Part shown: one piece after another, positions 31,367 to 43,116 of the stretch
How the letters are laid out: the number at the start of each line of letters is the position of its first letter
Numbering within the stretch: the stretch's first letter is position 1
Position numbers and translations under genes: made by a program
Source of the DNA: Megamerina dolium
Lineage: Eukaryota; Arthropoda; Insecta; Diptera; Megamerinidae
Direction of reading: 5' to 3'
DNA length: 64,000 nucleotides
Assembly: GCA_963854835.1 (NCBI GenBank)
Contig: OY978528.1
Coordinates: forward strand, 35,819,335-35,883,334
The notes under the pieces: generated by a model
The model's database searches: none
What the model was told of the DNA's origin: nothing
What the model saw: the letters and a program-made list of their open reading frames with translations, nothing else

Positions 31367-33559
31367 TCATATGTATCTGAGTAATTAATTTATGATGTTT
31401 CGTTAATGTAAGGCATCTATGAACATCACGTTCGCTACACCTAAAAAATATCAACGCACCCAGACTTGAATGGTTATTTCATTAGATTGATTAACTTTGC
31501 AACACAAACTAAAAGAAGAAAGTAGAGAATTTGAAAATCTGTATAGAACGATTTCGAACATCGATGTTCAGTCAGAAGCTGAATTGGCGACTTTGACTCT
31601 TTGCAACGCATAGAAAAATGCGATTATTTTTTTAACAAGAAATTGTCAAATCAAATTATTGTAAATTGATAGGATTGATTGGATAGATTATAACCGGTGA
31701 ATGGATTCAAATTTATTTTATATGTTGCCGTTTTATTTCAGTTGAAATTCTATTACTCTAAAGGAACACCTTATTGCATCATTATAATGTATGAGCTATG
31801 ATTGTATGGTTGTCCCATCTTGATAATTTAATAATTTGCAAATGTTGTTATTATTTATTTGGCTCTAAAACGACTTTCTGCTTCTTTTTTCTACTTCGTT
31901 GCTTCTTTAACTTAACTGCAGTCTTTAATTATGAAATCTAATTAAATGATTTTAAGTGTTGCCACATCCATGTAGTAAGTTCGTACGTACATGGAATTCT
32001 TCTTCATTCTTTTGTGAAGAAACATATGATGTAATGTGTCTCTTGCTGTAATATTATAAAATGTAATATTATTTAATTGCTTTTATAATATTGTTAGTAT
32101 TCTCTCTCGCTGTCTCTGTTATTTGCTTTTTATTGCGCATCAATGAATTCTCTAGTGTAAAACTGTGGCAACCACATTACTGCTGCTGCGTGCATTAATG
32201 CGCATATTTCAATAGATGGGCATTCAAGATTGGTAGAACTAGAAGATTGCGCTGATGGATGTCCGAAAGAGTTTCGTTCTGCGCATTGTCAATATATTTT
32301 TGAAATTCACTTTATAACAACTCACAAATATAATTAAATTCTAACAATTTGCAATCGAAAACACACCGCTCATAATGCACTTTTCAGAAATCCTTGATAT
32401 TACGACGTAGTCGGGTAAACAGCTGATTGTCAAATTAGAGAAGTAGAAGCAACAGACCTGCGCAAAGCTAAATCTCTAATTGTATCATTCTTGATGTGCA
32501 TTTACTTATCGTTACCACCACAAACTATTTGCTATGGTAATTGGCTAATTATGCAAAATTTATTTTATGCCCCACCACAGAAAGTCAGTCAGATATACTA
32601 CATTCTACCGAACACACTCAAGAGTAATGACTGAGAAAGAGTGAGAGATTGAACGAGCTGTGAGCAAGTATATGCAAGCAGTGAAGTTTATAAAAGTTGT
32701 AAATGTTATTGTTGATGTGTTTTTGGGGGGTTTCTATAGGAGTTGATGCTCTCTGGATGATGTAGGGACCAACACTATTATATAAGAATGGATGTGTGAG
32801 GCAGGAAGGAATCAGCAGTAGTACAATGAAAAGTGGTATTTATAATTTGCTTTGACTTCGTTGATACTCTCTTGTGTGCATTCCTCATTGTGCATTTGTG
32901 TCTATGTTGATTCGGTGTTGATGTTGGTGTTGATGTTGATGTTGGTGTTGATGTTGATGTTGATGTCGATGATGATGATGATGCCGACGATAGTTGTGGC
33001 TGTATAATATAATATGTGTATGTAATAAAATTCTATTATGCGAAAAGATGAAAGATTTCTTGACTTTTTTGTGCATTTCACTGAAATTGCCAAACTTTAT
33101 GAAATAATGTTTTTCTTTTTCATTCTTTTTTATTTCCGCTTGCAGCTGCTTTATTGTTCTTTTCGACTTTCGTAGCTTAGGTACAATACATAGAGGTATG
33201 GATTTAGTAGGTATCTGAAAACAAAGGAAAGCATCAGAGAGAATTATGACAGAAAGAATGTGATGTACTACAATATTGTTCATTATTTTGAAGAAATTTC
33301 AAGTGTTTATTGCTGCTCATTTCGTTACTTTGCATTTCATTTTTGTTGCAAAACTTTTATATTTGAAGTGGATTTTTTTGATAGTTTTATGTCAGTACTT
33401 CTGTTTATTTTAGAATTCATAGGTTTGCTTTGCATTTGTAGATATTTTCATTAGCACTACTTTGTAGGTGCACATATATATATTTTGTTGCTCAATAGTT
33501 AATTATAAATATGTACGTTTTATTATTTGTACTACTATTTCTTTATACAATTTGTACAA
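31367..33559. other. AT-rich noncoding stretch with purine-rich patch
   Basis: No gene recognised with confidence. A + strand acceptor-like GCCGTTTTATTTCAG ends at 31741. A GA-rich patch lies at 32620-32650. On the - strand, CTTTCCTTTGTTTTCAG precedes position 33214 and is followed by an open, Lys-rich segment (VPKLRKSKRTIKQLQAEIKK) without a good donor, so an exon there is possible but weak. Confidence 0.45.
32905..32985. repeat. (TTGATG)n hexanucleotide repeat
   Basis: Repeats of TTGATG and TTGGTG passing into GATGATGATG. The His/Asn-rich open frames on the - strand are translation of this repeat. Confidence 0.9.
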
Positions 33560-33605
33560 TATTTTTATTTATTCCTTCTTCTTCTCTATTTCAGGTAAGT
33601 TTTAT
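33560..33605 (+). promoter_or_regulatory. Recursive splice site (ratchet point, zero-length exon)
   Basis: A long pyrimidine tract (TATTCCTTCTTCTTCTCTAT) leads to TTTCAG at 33589-33594, followed at once by GTAAGT at 33595-33600. An ideal 3' splice site fused to an ideal 5' splice site with no exon between is the hallmark of recursive splicing in very long fly introns such as that of Ubx, where the site is first used as acceptor and then as donor. It implies that a host gene transcribed on the + strand spans this point. The motif is seen directly; its use is inferred. Confidence 0.65.
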
Positions 33606-33997
33606 AACTTTGATCAAAATGTTTGTTTTTTTCGCATTTGGTAAGTTTTATTGTACAATAATATTGCAAATATGCAAATAACTTTAGTTCTTTTATGTAC
33701 TATGTAGATTTTATTCGCACAATTTTTTCATTGACTTTCTCAATGTTTTTGCTGCTATAAACTATTTTTGCTATACTACAACTTTAGTCGACACGTATAA
33801 CTAAAAATACCAGGAATAAATTTCAAAAACTTGAAATTTGTATTGCATAATAATTTTCTTTTTTATCAAAATGATTAATGAAATTTTGTATTGTTCCAAC
33901 CAAAGATATGTGAATGCGTTTCAGCGTTTGAAAGTTAGCTGAAGAATTTATTACAATTTTTTGTAAGTTATGTTACGTTAAGTGTCTATAATTGAGT
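33606..33997. other. AT-rich noncoding stretch
   Basis: Presumed intron downstream of the recursive splice site. No features seen. Confidence 0.5.
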
Positions 33998-34402
33998 CTT
34001 TATTTATGTCGCCATTACAACCGAAAATCGATTTAGGCCGAATTTAGCATGTTTCGTCAGCTATCTTTGTTTTTCGCTAGCTAGCGCCAGTTAAAAATTT
34101 CAAGCTCCGTCAAATTTCCCAGTACTTGGTCTTTCCACTGGAGGTTAGGTCTGTCTTTTTTGCGTCGTCCACCAGTGGGTGCCGAATATAATTAATGTCG
34201 GTGTCCGCATACAGTTCATGGTTGTACCTTATTCGATACTTACCAAATAGATCCAAAGATCTTTTATCTCGAAAACTCCAAGCAATCCCTCGTCTGGGGT
34301 GACAATCACCCAGGCTATGGCGCCATATGTAACGACAAGCATGATGATAGACTTGTCGAGTTTCGCTTTCTTTTCAATTGCTCACTTAGCCCAAAGTAGT
34401 AC
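33998..34402 (-). mobile_element. Old 3' fragment of the RTE element
   Basis: The reverse complement aligns with the last part of the RTE copy at 6948-10209, from the YFGLSKQL region to the 3' end. Shared strings include GATTTAGGCCGAA and CCAGTACTTGGTCTTTCCAC. Many substitutions and several internal deletions. It lies directly against a family A repeat. Confidence 0.82.
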
Positions 34403-34853
34403 CTTTTGTTGAAGATAACTTGAGTAAATGTTGAGATATTTCAACGAGATTTGGCGCGAATTGCCTATGGTTCAATTGTATGGATGCTTTTGATAAACTA
34501 GCTAATAGGTCAACTGCCACATCCACATGGACAAATTAAAGGCAGGGAATATACAAACAAAATTTTAAACCGTTTATTACTCACTTAATATTTCATCTAG
34601 GGCTGCAGCATTTGACACCTAGATTGGTATTACACTACATGAACATTTTTCAAGAAGCTACACCTACAATTTAATGTGGATAGTTTCAACAAATGTTTAT
34701 TGCCATAACTTCGGCAGTTTTTGATACTGAGGCTTTGAGTATTTGAGACAGTTTTATAAGGCTCCCATACAAAGTCATGAAATATTTATAATTTTGAACC
34801 ACTATAACTTACTTGGTCTACAGTTTAGTACAACCATATTTTACATGTATCTA
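34403..34853 (+). repeat. Family A repeat, degenerate copy, left part
   Basis: Begins with GATAACTTGAGTAAATGTTG, which matches the block GATAACTTGAGTAAATATTG of the full copy (near 55669). It continues with CCACATCCACATGG-type and GGCTCCCATACAAAGTC (near 34767) motifs. The copy lacks the terminal part and is interrupted at 34854 by the Tc1-like element. Confidence 0.65.
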
Positions 34854-36080
34854 GTCAAGTCAAAAATATTGGTACACAACTAAACGCATTTGTTACGAAT
34901 GCAATATTGGGCGCATCCATTTTATCTTGACTGCGATTTGATTGTTGACATTTATGCTTCATTGCTACTTATAAAGTTTTTGGCATCAATTATTTATAAT
35001 CATGGAATGGGGCGACATCGAAAATCGTATTGTTGTAATTGGCCTACTAAAGTGCAATATGGGAAAGGGCGATATCTTTCGGATGTTGCGACCGCTTGGA
35101 ATCACTCGCAATTTTGTGTATCGTGCTGTGAAGTTGTTTGAGGATACTGGTGGAGTATGAGACCGTCAAAGAACGAAAGCGATCAAAGCCGTGAAGAAAC
35201 GAATCGACCGAAAACCGCTGCGAAAACAGAAAATCTTGTCGCGGGAAATGCAAATTTCGCAAAAATCCATGTCCATGAAGATTTTGGACTTTGGATTTTG
35301 GCTCGTACAAGCGACACACTGTACACCGCAATGGAGGGAAACGCAAGCGAAAATCGAAAGCGTTACGCAGCCGGTACGCTCACAGTCAAATTCTGTTTAG
35401 TGACGAGAAAATCTTCAACCTAGAAGAATGGTTCAATAAACAGAACGATCGTGTGTATGCTCAGTCATCTAGAGAAGCATCCCAACTCATCCCGAGGATC
35501 CAAAGAGGCCATCCCGCATCTGTAATGGTATGGTGGGGAGTGAGCTACGATGGCGTTACCAAGCTCTATTTTTGGGAGAAATGAGTGAAAACATCGGTCA
35601 AAGTATATTAATCGACCATCTTGGAACATATTGTGAAGCCTCTCAACCAATCAATATTCGCCAACGAGCCGTGGATTTTCCAGCAAGACTTTGCTCCAGC
35701 TCACGAGGCAAAAACGATTCAACTGTGGCCAAAAAACAACATTCCGGACTTCATATCAACGGATGACTGGCCAGCTGGTAGTCCAGACTTCAACCCGTTG
35801 GAGTACAAGTTGTGGTCCGTATTAGAGGGCAAATATTGAGTCGTTGAGCCGAGCCCTTGTCTGTGCAGTGGACAATTTCCCCATGCATGGAGTGCGTCTC
35901 GCGATCGATGTGTGGCCGATCGTCTCAAGTCGCGCAGGAAGGCAAATGGAAGTCATTTCGAATAATTTGTTCTATGATTTATAGCCATTGAATAACCCAA
36001 TAAAAGGAAAAAAAAATTTTGGAAAATATAATTTCTCATTTGGCGGCGATTTTTCTGTGTACCAATATTTATGACTTGAC
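34854..36080 (+). mobile_element. Tc1-like transposon, inactive
   Basis: 1227 bp with inverted ends GTCAAGTCAAAAATATTGG at the left and, reverse-complemented, GTCAAGTCATAAATATTGG at the right, followed in both by TACACA. TA occurs on both sides (34852-34853, 36081-36082). A broken transposase lies on the + strand. The insertion splits a family A copy. Confidence 0.87.
35002..35839 (+). pseudogene. Tc1-like transposase, multiply broken
   Basis: The N-terminal HTH part starts at MEWGDIENRIVVIGLL (35002) and reaches a stop at 35158-35160. Later pieces in other frames carry ILFSDEKIFNLEEWFN (first catalytic Asp), HPASVMVWWGVSYDGVTKL, WIFQQDFAPAHEAKTIQ (second Asp) and SPDFNPLEYKLWSVLE (third acidic residue). 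At least two stops and several frame changes make it non-functional. Length and motif order fit a transposase of about 340 residues. Confidence 0.82.
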
Positions 36081-36082
36081 TA

Positions 36083-36190
36083 GGCAGACTAATATTATAA
36101 GGCAAATTAATTTGGAAAGAAATCGGTGAACCAAACCTACTATTTAATGTAAGTCCCATACAAAATCGTGAAGCATTTTTATTTATGAGC
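36083..36190 (+). repeat. Family A repeat, right part after the Tc1 insertion
   Basis: Contains GTAAGTCCCATACAAAATCG, equivalent to the CCCATACAAA motif that recurs in the family A arrays. Weakly bounded on the right. Confidence 0.5.
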
Positions 36191-37233
36191 CGTCAAAACA
36201 TATTGTTGACTCAGTTCGTATATGCAAATGCGCCAATAAATGTAATAATAACAGAATGTTACTACTTAATATGTAGCTACATCTACTTACATACAAGTAT
36301 TAGCTATGAGCAACAAGTTATATACATTACATGTCTCTCTAAATTACATAAAGTACGTTTTTTATATTTATATATGTAGGTAGAGATATGAAAAAAAAAA
36401 TCCTTTGCATATAAAAATCAATTAAATAGAAATGCATTAAAATTGCCACCAACAATAACATTACGAGACCAGCAGCATTCAACACTTTAACAATGTACTA
36501 CACTAGCAATGTCGTGTGCCAATAACAAGAAGAACTTGTGTTTATGCCACTGTTATTATTGTTTTTGTTATAGCATGCTTAACAGTAAATATGCAAATTT
36601 TCATGACTTCCGTTGCTGTAGATTACTCTCCTTGCCAATAGTCCCTCTTCTAATACCCTTCACCCTTCATCCGACCATCATATCAAGAAGAACAGCAAGT
36701 ACAATATTTTATATGCAGATTAATACTAACAAAGAATCCATTAGATAAATGTTGTGTTTGTTTAATATTTACACATGAGCTATGTGGAGAATCAGGAGTA
36801 AAGTAATCACTCAGTTAGTCAGACAGTCAGTTGGTTGTTTGGTAAAGTTGTATTAGAGATGATGATAACAAAGTAGAAGACGAGAACACGAGCTAGCAAT
36901 ACATAAAGGAGTATAAAATAGCAATTTGAAATTGTTTACATAAATGTAGCCATATACATACATACATTCGTACATACACTTAATCAAAATGATCATACTC
37001 ATACAGCCACTTTTAATTGCCATACTAAAGGCAATGTTGATGATGATGATGACTCGTATGTGATGATGATGGTAGATGGGGATAGAACAAATATTATACA
37101 TGGTTGCACTGTATGAGTATGTTTATTTATTTATGCAAATTGAATTAAATGCACTTTTTCTCTTACATTTCTCCAGCACAAGAGAAGAGAGAGCGAGAAG
37201 AACATGAAGTGCAAGAATGTGGGATTTTTTCTT
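36191..37233. other. AT-rich noncoding stretch
   Basis: No gene recognised. GAT repeats at 37037-37076 and a GA-rich patch at 37180-37205. Confidence 0.5.
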
Positions 37234-37255
37234 TTCGCCACTATATAGTGGCGAA
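37234..37255. repeat. Perfect 22-bp palindrome
   Basis: The half-site TTCGCCACTAT is followed directly by its reverse complement ATAGTGGCGAA, with no spacer. It is GC-richer than its surroundings. Confidence 0.9.
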
Positions 37256-38399
37256 GTGTACATCATTTTTATTACTATCGGAAATATCATAGTTCTTTAA
37301 GTAACTGAATAAAATTTTTTATGATTTGTTTTTTGTTTTTCTTTTTTTTTGCTATTTAATATATATACTTTTTAAACGAACAATGGGCTTCTATTAGGTA
37401 CACTATTCAAGCACTCAATCTTCTAAAATTTTGCATAAACTGGGTGCCTCAGATAAGGTAAACAATATTTTCTCAAAGTGAAATATTGCTTTAATGTTTT
37501 TAGGCGTTTTTATATTTGGTATAAATTGCCACAAATTTTTATTCATATTATTAAATTTTTTCATGTAAATGGGTCTTTGGTTCATGAAGAAGAAAATATC
37601 AGAATTCTCAAGAATAAATAAGACTGTAGTGAGCTTGCCTCATCTGCTAGAAAACACCCTTTATGTGAACAAGCGTTTTTTTTTCTGCATTTGTTACAAT
37701 ATGGCAAATTACATTGAAGTATTATAATAATTGTTTTTTCGTATGCATTAACAATACTAAAGCATTTCATTTATCTGAATGTTATCTAATCTCTTCAATG
37801 CAATTATAATGTAAATATTTTTATTTATATGTACGTACGTAAGTATACTTACTATACGGGTATACATATATTTTATGTACTCGTGCACGGGCATACATAT
37901 GTGGGGCCGTACCTAATATATATTGAGTTAACTTAAATTAAAGTGTAACGCGTGCCTTTTGTTTCCCAGTTGGGGTATTACTAGTCAGCCAGGGTCAGCA
38001 AGAGGGCAGCGTAAAAAACCCTTGTAGGAAGAGGACTGAATTCCGCACGAGTGTTTGCCTCGGTTATGATGGAACTGCTTCTACTTTGTTTTGTTTTTAT
38101 TTTATTTTTTTCATGTTTTTTACAATTTTACAATACAATATATTATCTTACTCTATACTTTATTGAATCCCTCACCTTCACTTATACAATTCAGATATAT
38201 AAAGTTGACCGTTCACCAGTCGTTTGGCAGTTCTGTCTGGGCAGAAGTCTCCAAGCGACTGATAGTTGTGTAGGTTAGCCTGACACACTGGTTTCCTGTA
38301 TCCACCACCTTGGCTTCACATCTTGAAGAGGGAGACCTTTCACAACAATATATAAGAACAACTAACGGAGCGGCGGATGGTTCCTAATGGTATGTGCGG
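37256..38399. other. Noncoding stretch with GC-richer islands
   Basis: Mostly AT-rich. Segments 37940-38060 and 38200-38400 are clearly richer in G and C, like decayed transposon sequence, but I cannot assign them. A - strand 62-codon frame at 37582 is not convincing. Confidence 0.45.
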
Positions 38400-38960
38400 T
38401 TGGTCAAAATGACACAGGCATCTACTTTGAACGAGGTGACGATATTGGCTGCCTCACTAAAGAAAGAACTACTTACTGTCGCCGAGCAATATAGCCAGCG
38501 CAACTACAAGAGTACTCGTTGGTGTAGTAGGACTATTCCAACGAGTCGTTTGAAAATGCAGCTAGATAGTGTTATTTATTGGGTCCTATTACGACTTATT
38601 CGATCAAGCGTCGGTCGGTTCATCCCATACGTTGGCAGGTTATACACTTCTAGTACATATTTATGCATAAAGCATGTAGGAATTATGCAGTGTAAAATTC
38701 ATATGGCGCTACATATTAAGTTGAGTGAAAATTGTTGCTTCTTATTTGTCGTCATAGCTACTGATTACACGAGTATGTGTATATGTGTGCATATCTATAA
38801 TATTATTGTATGACGACAATAAGGATGAGAAGAAGAATCAAGTGAATTTTACTATGATAACACATGTTTGGTATGTTTCGTATATGGTACCTTGTGTTTT
38901 AATGATTTATGGAGTGTACATAAGTTTAGTTTTTAGCCTGTTACAAAAGAACAATATTTA
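38400..38960 (+). repeat. Unidentified 0.6-kb dispersed repeat, copy 2
   Basis: Homologous to 12655-13250 in the same orientation. The outer inverted repeat is here TTGTCGTCATA / TATGACGACAA (38746-38756 and 38809-38819), with a 52-base spacer against 53 in copy 1. The first inverted repeat is eroded to CTTTGAACGAGG / CCTCACTAAAG. A 139-codon frame crosses it (38394-38813) but is not conserved in copy 1, so it is probably chance. Confidence 0.65.
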
Positions 38961-39954
38961 ACTCGACTTATCCGTACAATAAATATTACAGATCAGATTG
39001 CCTTAACGCCTAGAGTTTATAAAACATTTTTTTTTTCAAATTTACACTATTAATATTCCTTCAAATTCTCTGAATTAAGTTCTTGATTTGATTGATTTTT
39101 GATTTAACACATGTCTGTAAGCATCGTCTCAAGTATACGAGTTATTCAATGGAAATTATAAATTAAAAAATCAAAAAATTCAAAATATGCATGTCTAATT
39201 CCGGAATAATTGAAAATATACTGCCTACATTCACTAATTCATATATAAGTTTTTTTATAATAATATGAGAGACAATCTCTCATAAAAATGCAAAAAAAAA
39301 AAAACTCTAAAATCTCAATTTTCTGTCTCAAATATCAACTTTGAAATCCCTCTAAAGAAGAAACTCTGTGAATATATGCATATGAATACTTGCATGCAAT
39401 ATATTGTATGTGCATAAGGGTATATATAAATGCACTTACTACTACTTATCACTAACTAATTACCTTATATCAGCAATGATAAGTGCACCATTACACATTC
39501 ATTTTTTTAAACATTCGTTTACCATTTTCGAAGCTAATGAGAAAATAATTAGATGGAATATCTTAATTATATATTTTTTTATCAATTGATTATTTTGTAG
39601 AATTAAGGACAATATAAAATTAATATAAAGCAGTTCAAAGCTATTCATTCAATATTTTGATAACATTGACTCAGAAAAGCAAATATATGTGATTTAATGA
39701 AAATATACAAGCAATAATTTTGTATTATGAATTGTATATTATATTATGGAAAGCGTAAAATATCCTTAATTTGGAATTCTGCAGCTCTGTGTATGACATT
39801 TAATGCCAAACAGTTTCCAAGAGAGTGATCGGACTTTGAATTGCTACAAATTCAACTTAAAGTAGACTTTTTTTATTCAAAATAAATTTTACGACTTTTG
39901 TGTTTCTAAATCAATTTGCATTTAATATCCATTTCGTCTGGAGTCGGTCCGTCC
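38961..39954. other. AT-rich noncoding stretch
   Basis: No gene recognised. Confidence 0.5.
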
Positions 39955-40405
39955 ATTTTTTAATTATTTTTCAATGGCGGTTAAAAAATTGTTTTTAATT
40001 TCCTCGACTTTGTATGGTTCTCTTTGACGCAAGATTGATGAAGTTGCAGTGGTTTTAATTTGAAAGAAATTCAGGCACTTTGTATGAGAGCTACTATAAA
40101 AATGGCTCGTCCATTTCTCGCAAGGTTATGTAGCAGAATAATAAAACTCTACGTGCCAAATATCGTTGTCCCAGTTGGTATATTAAGATTTTGAAAATCC
40201 TGAGGTTAGTCAATTTGAACGCTTGGAGTGGGCGTGGCTGTTGATGATCATGACAGAGGGACGGACGGACATCGTTAAATCGAAAATTTAAGCGATGTTC
40301 ATCACGAATATATATATTTTTCTATATCTCCGAAGATTACTTCAAGTGGTTAGAAACATCTGAGCGAAATGAACATACCTTGCATATGCAGGGTATAAAA
40401 ATACT
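39955..40405 (-). repeat. Family A repeat, partial copy
   Basis: Read on the - strand it starts TTTTTATACCCTGCATATGC near 40400. It follows with TTCATTTCGCTCAGATGTTT, GAGATATAGAAA, ATATATTCGTGAT, TTTCGATTTAACGATGTCCG, CCACGCCCACTCCAAGCG and CTCTCATACAAAGTGCC, in the same order as the copy at 55487. It ends after about two CATACAAA units. Confidence 0.8.
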
Positions 40406-41984
40406 AAATATGCGTTGTTTTTGGTGGTGAAATTGTAAATTGTTTTCAATTGAATTCATACTCGAGACCGACAAAATGAGTTTTACTCATTGTATGTATT
40501 CATATATGATACGTATGCGTATATATATCGCAAATTCCTTTAATTTCCAATTTAAATCAAATACACTCTATATGTGTGTGTGCAGTGTTTCCGTTTAATT
40601 GAAAATTATAATCAAAATCACAATGAATACGTATATTTGAACAATTGTGTATATATGCAGCATACATAAACCAAACAGTTCATATGTATGGATATAGTAA
40701 ATATATTTGTATGCACAGCATGAATCAATTCTAAATTCGTCTGACTTGTGTGTATATATATTCTTATTCCTCTGTGGTCTTATCGTATTTCCCATATCAC
40801 GCCACAGAATGTGTTCACGCGATGTTGGTGGAGCATATTCAAATAGCAAGATATCGAGATATGACGACTGATAATCGTATGACCCTCTCATGTGTTAGGC
40901 GTATAAGCAAAAACGAATGCCACCATATTGTAAAGCTGCTTTTTCAAAACCACTAAAGTATTGGTGGCATTTATGGCGGTGGTGGCGGTGTTAAGCGCGA
41001 AATCACTGCCAAAAGATTGTGATTGATAAAGCATTTTACAAAATGGAAACGTTTGTGTGTATATGCACATAATATATACATATTTACATATGTATGTAAA
41101 TATGTATTCATTCATAGTATAAATCCTATATTAATTAGCATGAATATGCTGTATGGTATTTTCTTTTCCTCGTATTCATTTTCTTCAACTTTGCCTTGTA
41201 AACAACTTGCACTTTCAACTGTTTTAAACTTCCATTATTCAAGTTCATCCTTATTGTTATTATTATTGTCTCATTGAACTTGTCGTCGTTCATTTATGAA
41301 ATCATACTGATGATATCTACATACTCTGACTGTAGATGTTCCTGTTTGTCTATATTCTTGAAATTTTGTTTCACATAATTTTTTTTTGCTCAAAACTATT
41401 GTCATTCGTTTGCTGTTCGACTTCATTGATTGTGATGTTCATACCATGCTTTAGAAAGCAGTAAGTTTTTTCATCTGATCTGATGTCACTCTCTGCACCC
41501 ATTCTCCCGAGTCTTCCAAGACTCATCATCTGCTGCTATTGCTGTCAACAGATGTTCATCATTTATTGTGTTGTAATAAAAATTGAATTGCATTATCGTT
41601 GTTTTTTTTTACCACTTTTATTCTTTCGTTTATATTTTATTGTGTATGCTATTTGTATATGCAAAACTTTCCGTTGGCAATGAATGATTTGAATGATTAA
41701 TTAAATTTATTGTGAATAATTTGTAAATTTGTCCATTTGTAGGTATATGGTAGATGCATCAATTGATGCAAAAAATAAAGAAAGTGATGATGGTGGATGA
41801 ACAACCATATTCAGATAGCATAAAGTGATAAGTGACGATAGTTATTGGATGTGAAATTCTATTGAAATATGTATGTATATTTGGTGTGTCCGATGATGAT
41901 AATTATTATATAGTAGCGAAAGAAAAATTTATAGTATGGTGCAAGGACATTGTGCAAATAGTATCCTGTTCTCAAGTACGCGAG
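40406..41984. other. AT-rich noncoding stretch
   Basis: No gene recognised. Short GGTGGCGG run near 40975-40990. Confidence 0.5.
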
Positions 41985-42065
41985 TGTATTCATTTTGGCC
42001 AAATGATGGTGTTGGTTTGAAGGAATCTCTGGATAAGTCTGCATATATATTATTAATCAGTGCGC
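41985..42065 (+). repeat. Family A repeat, small fragment
   Basis: Matches the 5' region of the 55487 copy: TTCATTTTGGCCAAATGATG, GAAGGAATCTCTGGA, ATATATTATTAATCAG. Confidence 0.6.
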
Positions 42066-42397
42066 CTTTAGAAAGATGTTAATCCTACTTAGATATGGAA
42101 AATATTAAACATGGGCATGTCCAGTCAACCGTTACATCCACATATCTTACTTAATATTACATAGAGAATAACCATATTTTGTCATATTTTTATCCAGTTT
42201 TATGGTTTCACATGAATATGATTTTCATGAATACTACTATGACTAAATAGTGATAGTGGGACTGAAATGAATGGATCTTTTGTTTACATTTTTCACAGCG
42301 TCTTCACTTTCAATGAATCAGCGGTTCTGGAATGTGTCAGCGTTCATCATTAGTGTACACTGTGGATGAAACAAAAATGAATAGTATTTTACACATG
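42066..42397. other. AT-rich spacer
   Basis: Nothing recognised. Confidence 0.5.
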
Positions 42398-42401
42398 TTA
42401 A

Positions 42402-43112
42402 GGGGGTCCACCTGTGTGAGCGCGGTATTTCGAACGCTTTTTCGGGAATTTTCGTTAGGAGAACTAATTCGAAAATAAGAATAAGTTTTACGTTATTTTG
42501 AAGGTTTGTGCTTATATTTCAATAGTAAATTTTTCCAATAGTGTAATCCGAAGGCTTGTACTCATTAAGGGCGTTCAAAGTGACCCCTTCAAATGAAATA
42601 CCGAAATTGTGGGCAAGATTCCGCTCGAACCAGTTATCTAAAACGCAAAAAGTAAAAAAAATCTCATTTCTGTTTATATCGTTGAGGTACTGACGTAGGA
42701 TTTTGACGAAATTTTAAAAATTCAAGAAATGGCAGTTGTTTTTATAAAAATTATTCGTTTTCATGCTTTTTTTTCGATATAAAAACTGCTGTAAAATTAA
42801 AAAAAAAATTTCGAAAAACCGCTACGTGGGTACCTTCAGTTATCTGTATTAATGAGTCTGTCAAAATTTCAAGTCAATCGGTTAAGTAGTTTTTTTTTAA
42901 TCCTGCCCACAAAATTCAAAAATATGGTTTCGAGAAAAACGCTTTCAAAGTTTGGAAACACAACAAAACTTTGTATTATAGACTCACATTTAATCTGCAA
43001 TACCAGGACCATAAACTTCCCCTTCCTCATCCTGTAGAAGCTCTCGTTAAAGATGCGAAAATTGTAAAAAAAAAAATTCGATTTTTCGAAAATTTTACAC
43101 AGGGGGTCCCCC
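42402..43112. mobile_element. piggyBac-like MITE flanked by TTAA
   Basis: 711 bp bounded by inverted repeats GGGGGTCCACCTGTGT (left) and, reverse-complemented, GGGGGACCCCCTGTGT (right), with TTAA immediately outside both ends (42398-42401, 43113-43116). A TTAA duplication is the signature of piggyBac-type transposition. Usual piggyBac ends start with CC rather than GG, so the superfamily is probable, not certain. No transposase frame. Confidence 0.72.
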
Positions 43113-43116
43113 TTAA

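Noticed and set aside
32885..33283. 132-codon - strand frame ending in a His-rich run as a transcription-factor-like exon
   Set aside because: The His run is the translated hexanucleotide repeat and there is no donor site. Only the acceptor near 33214 is noted, at low interest.
38394..38813. 139-codon frame in the second copy of the 0.6-kb repeat
   Set aside because: The frame is not kept in the homologous copy at 12655-13250.
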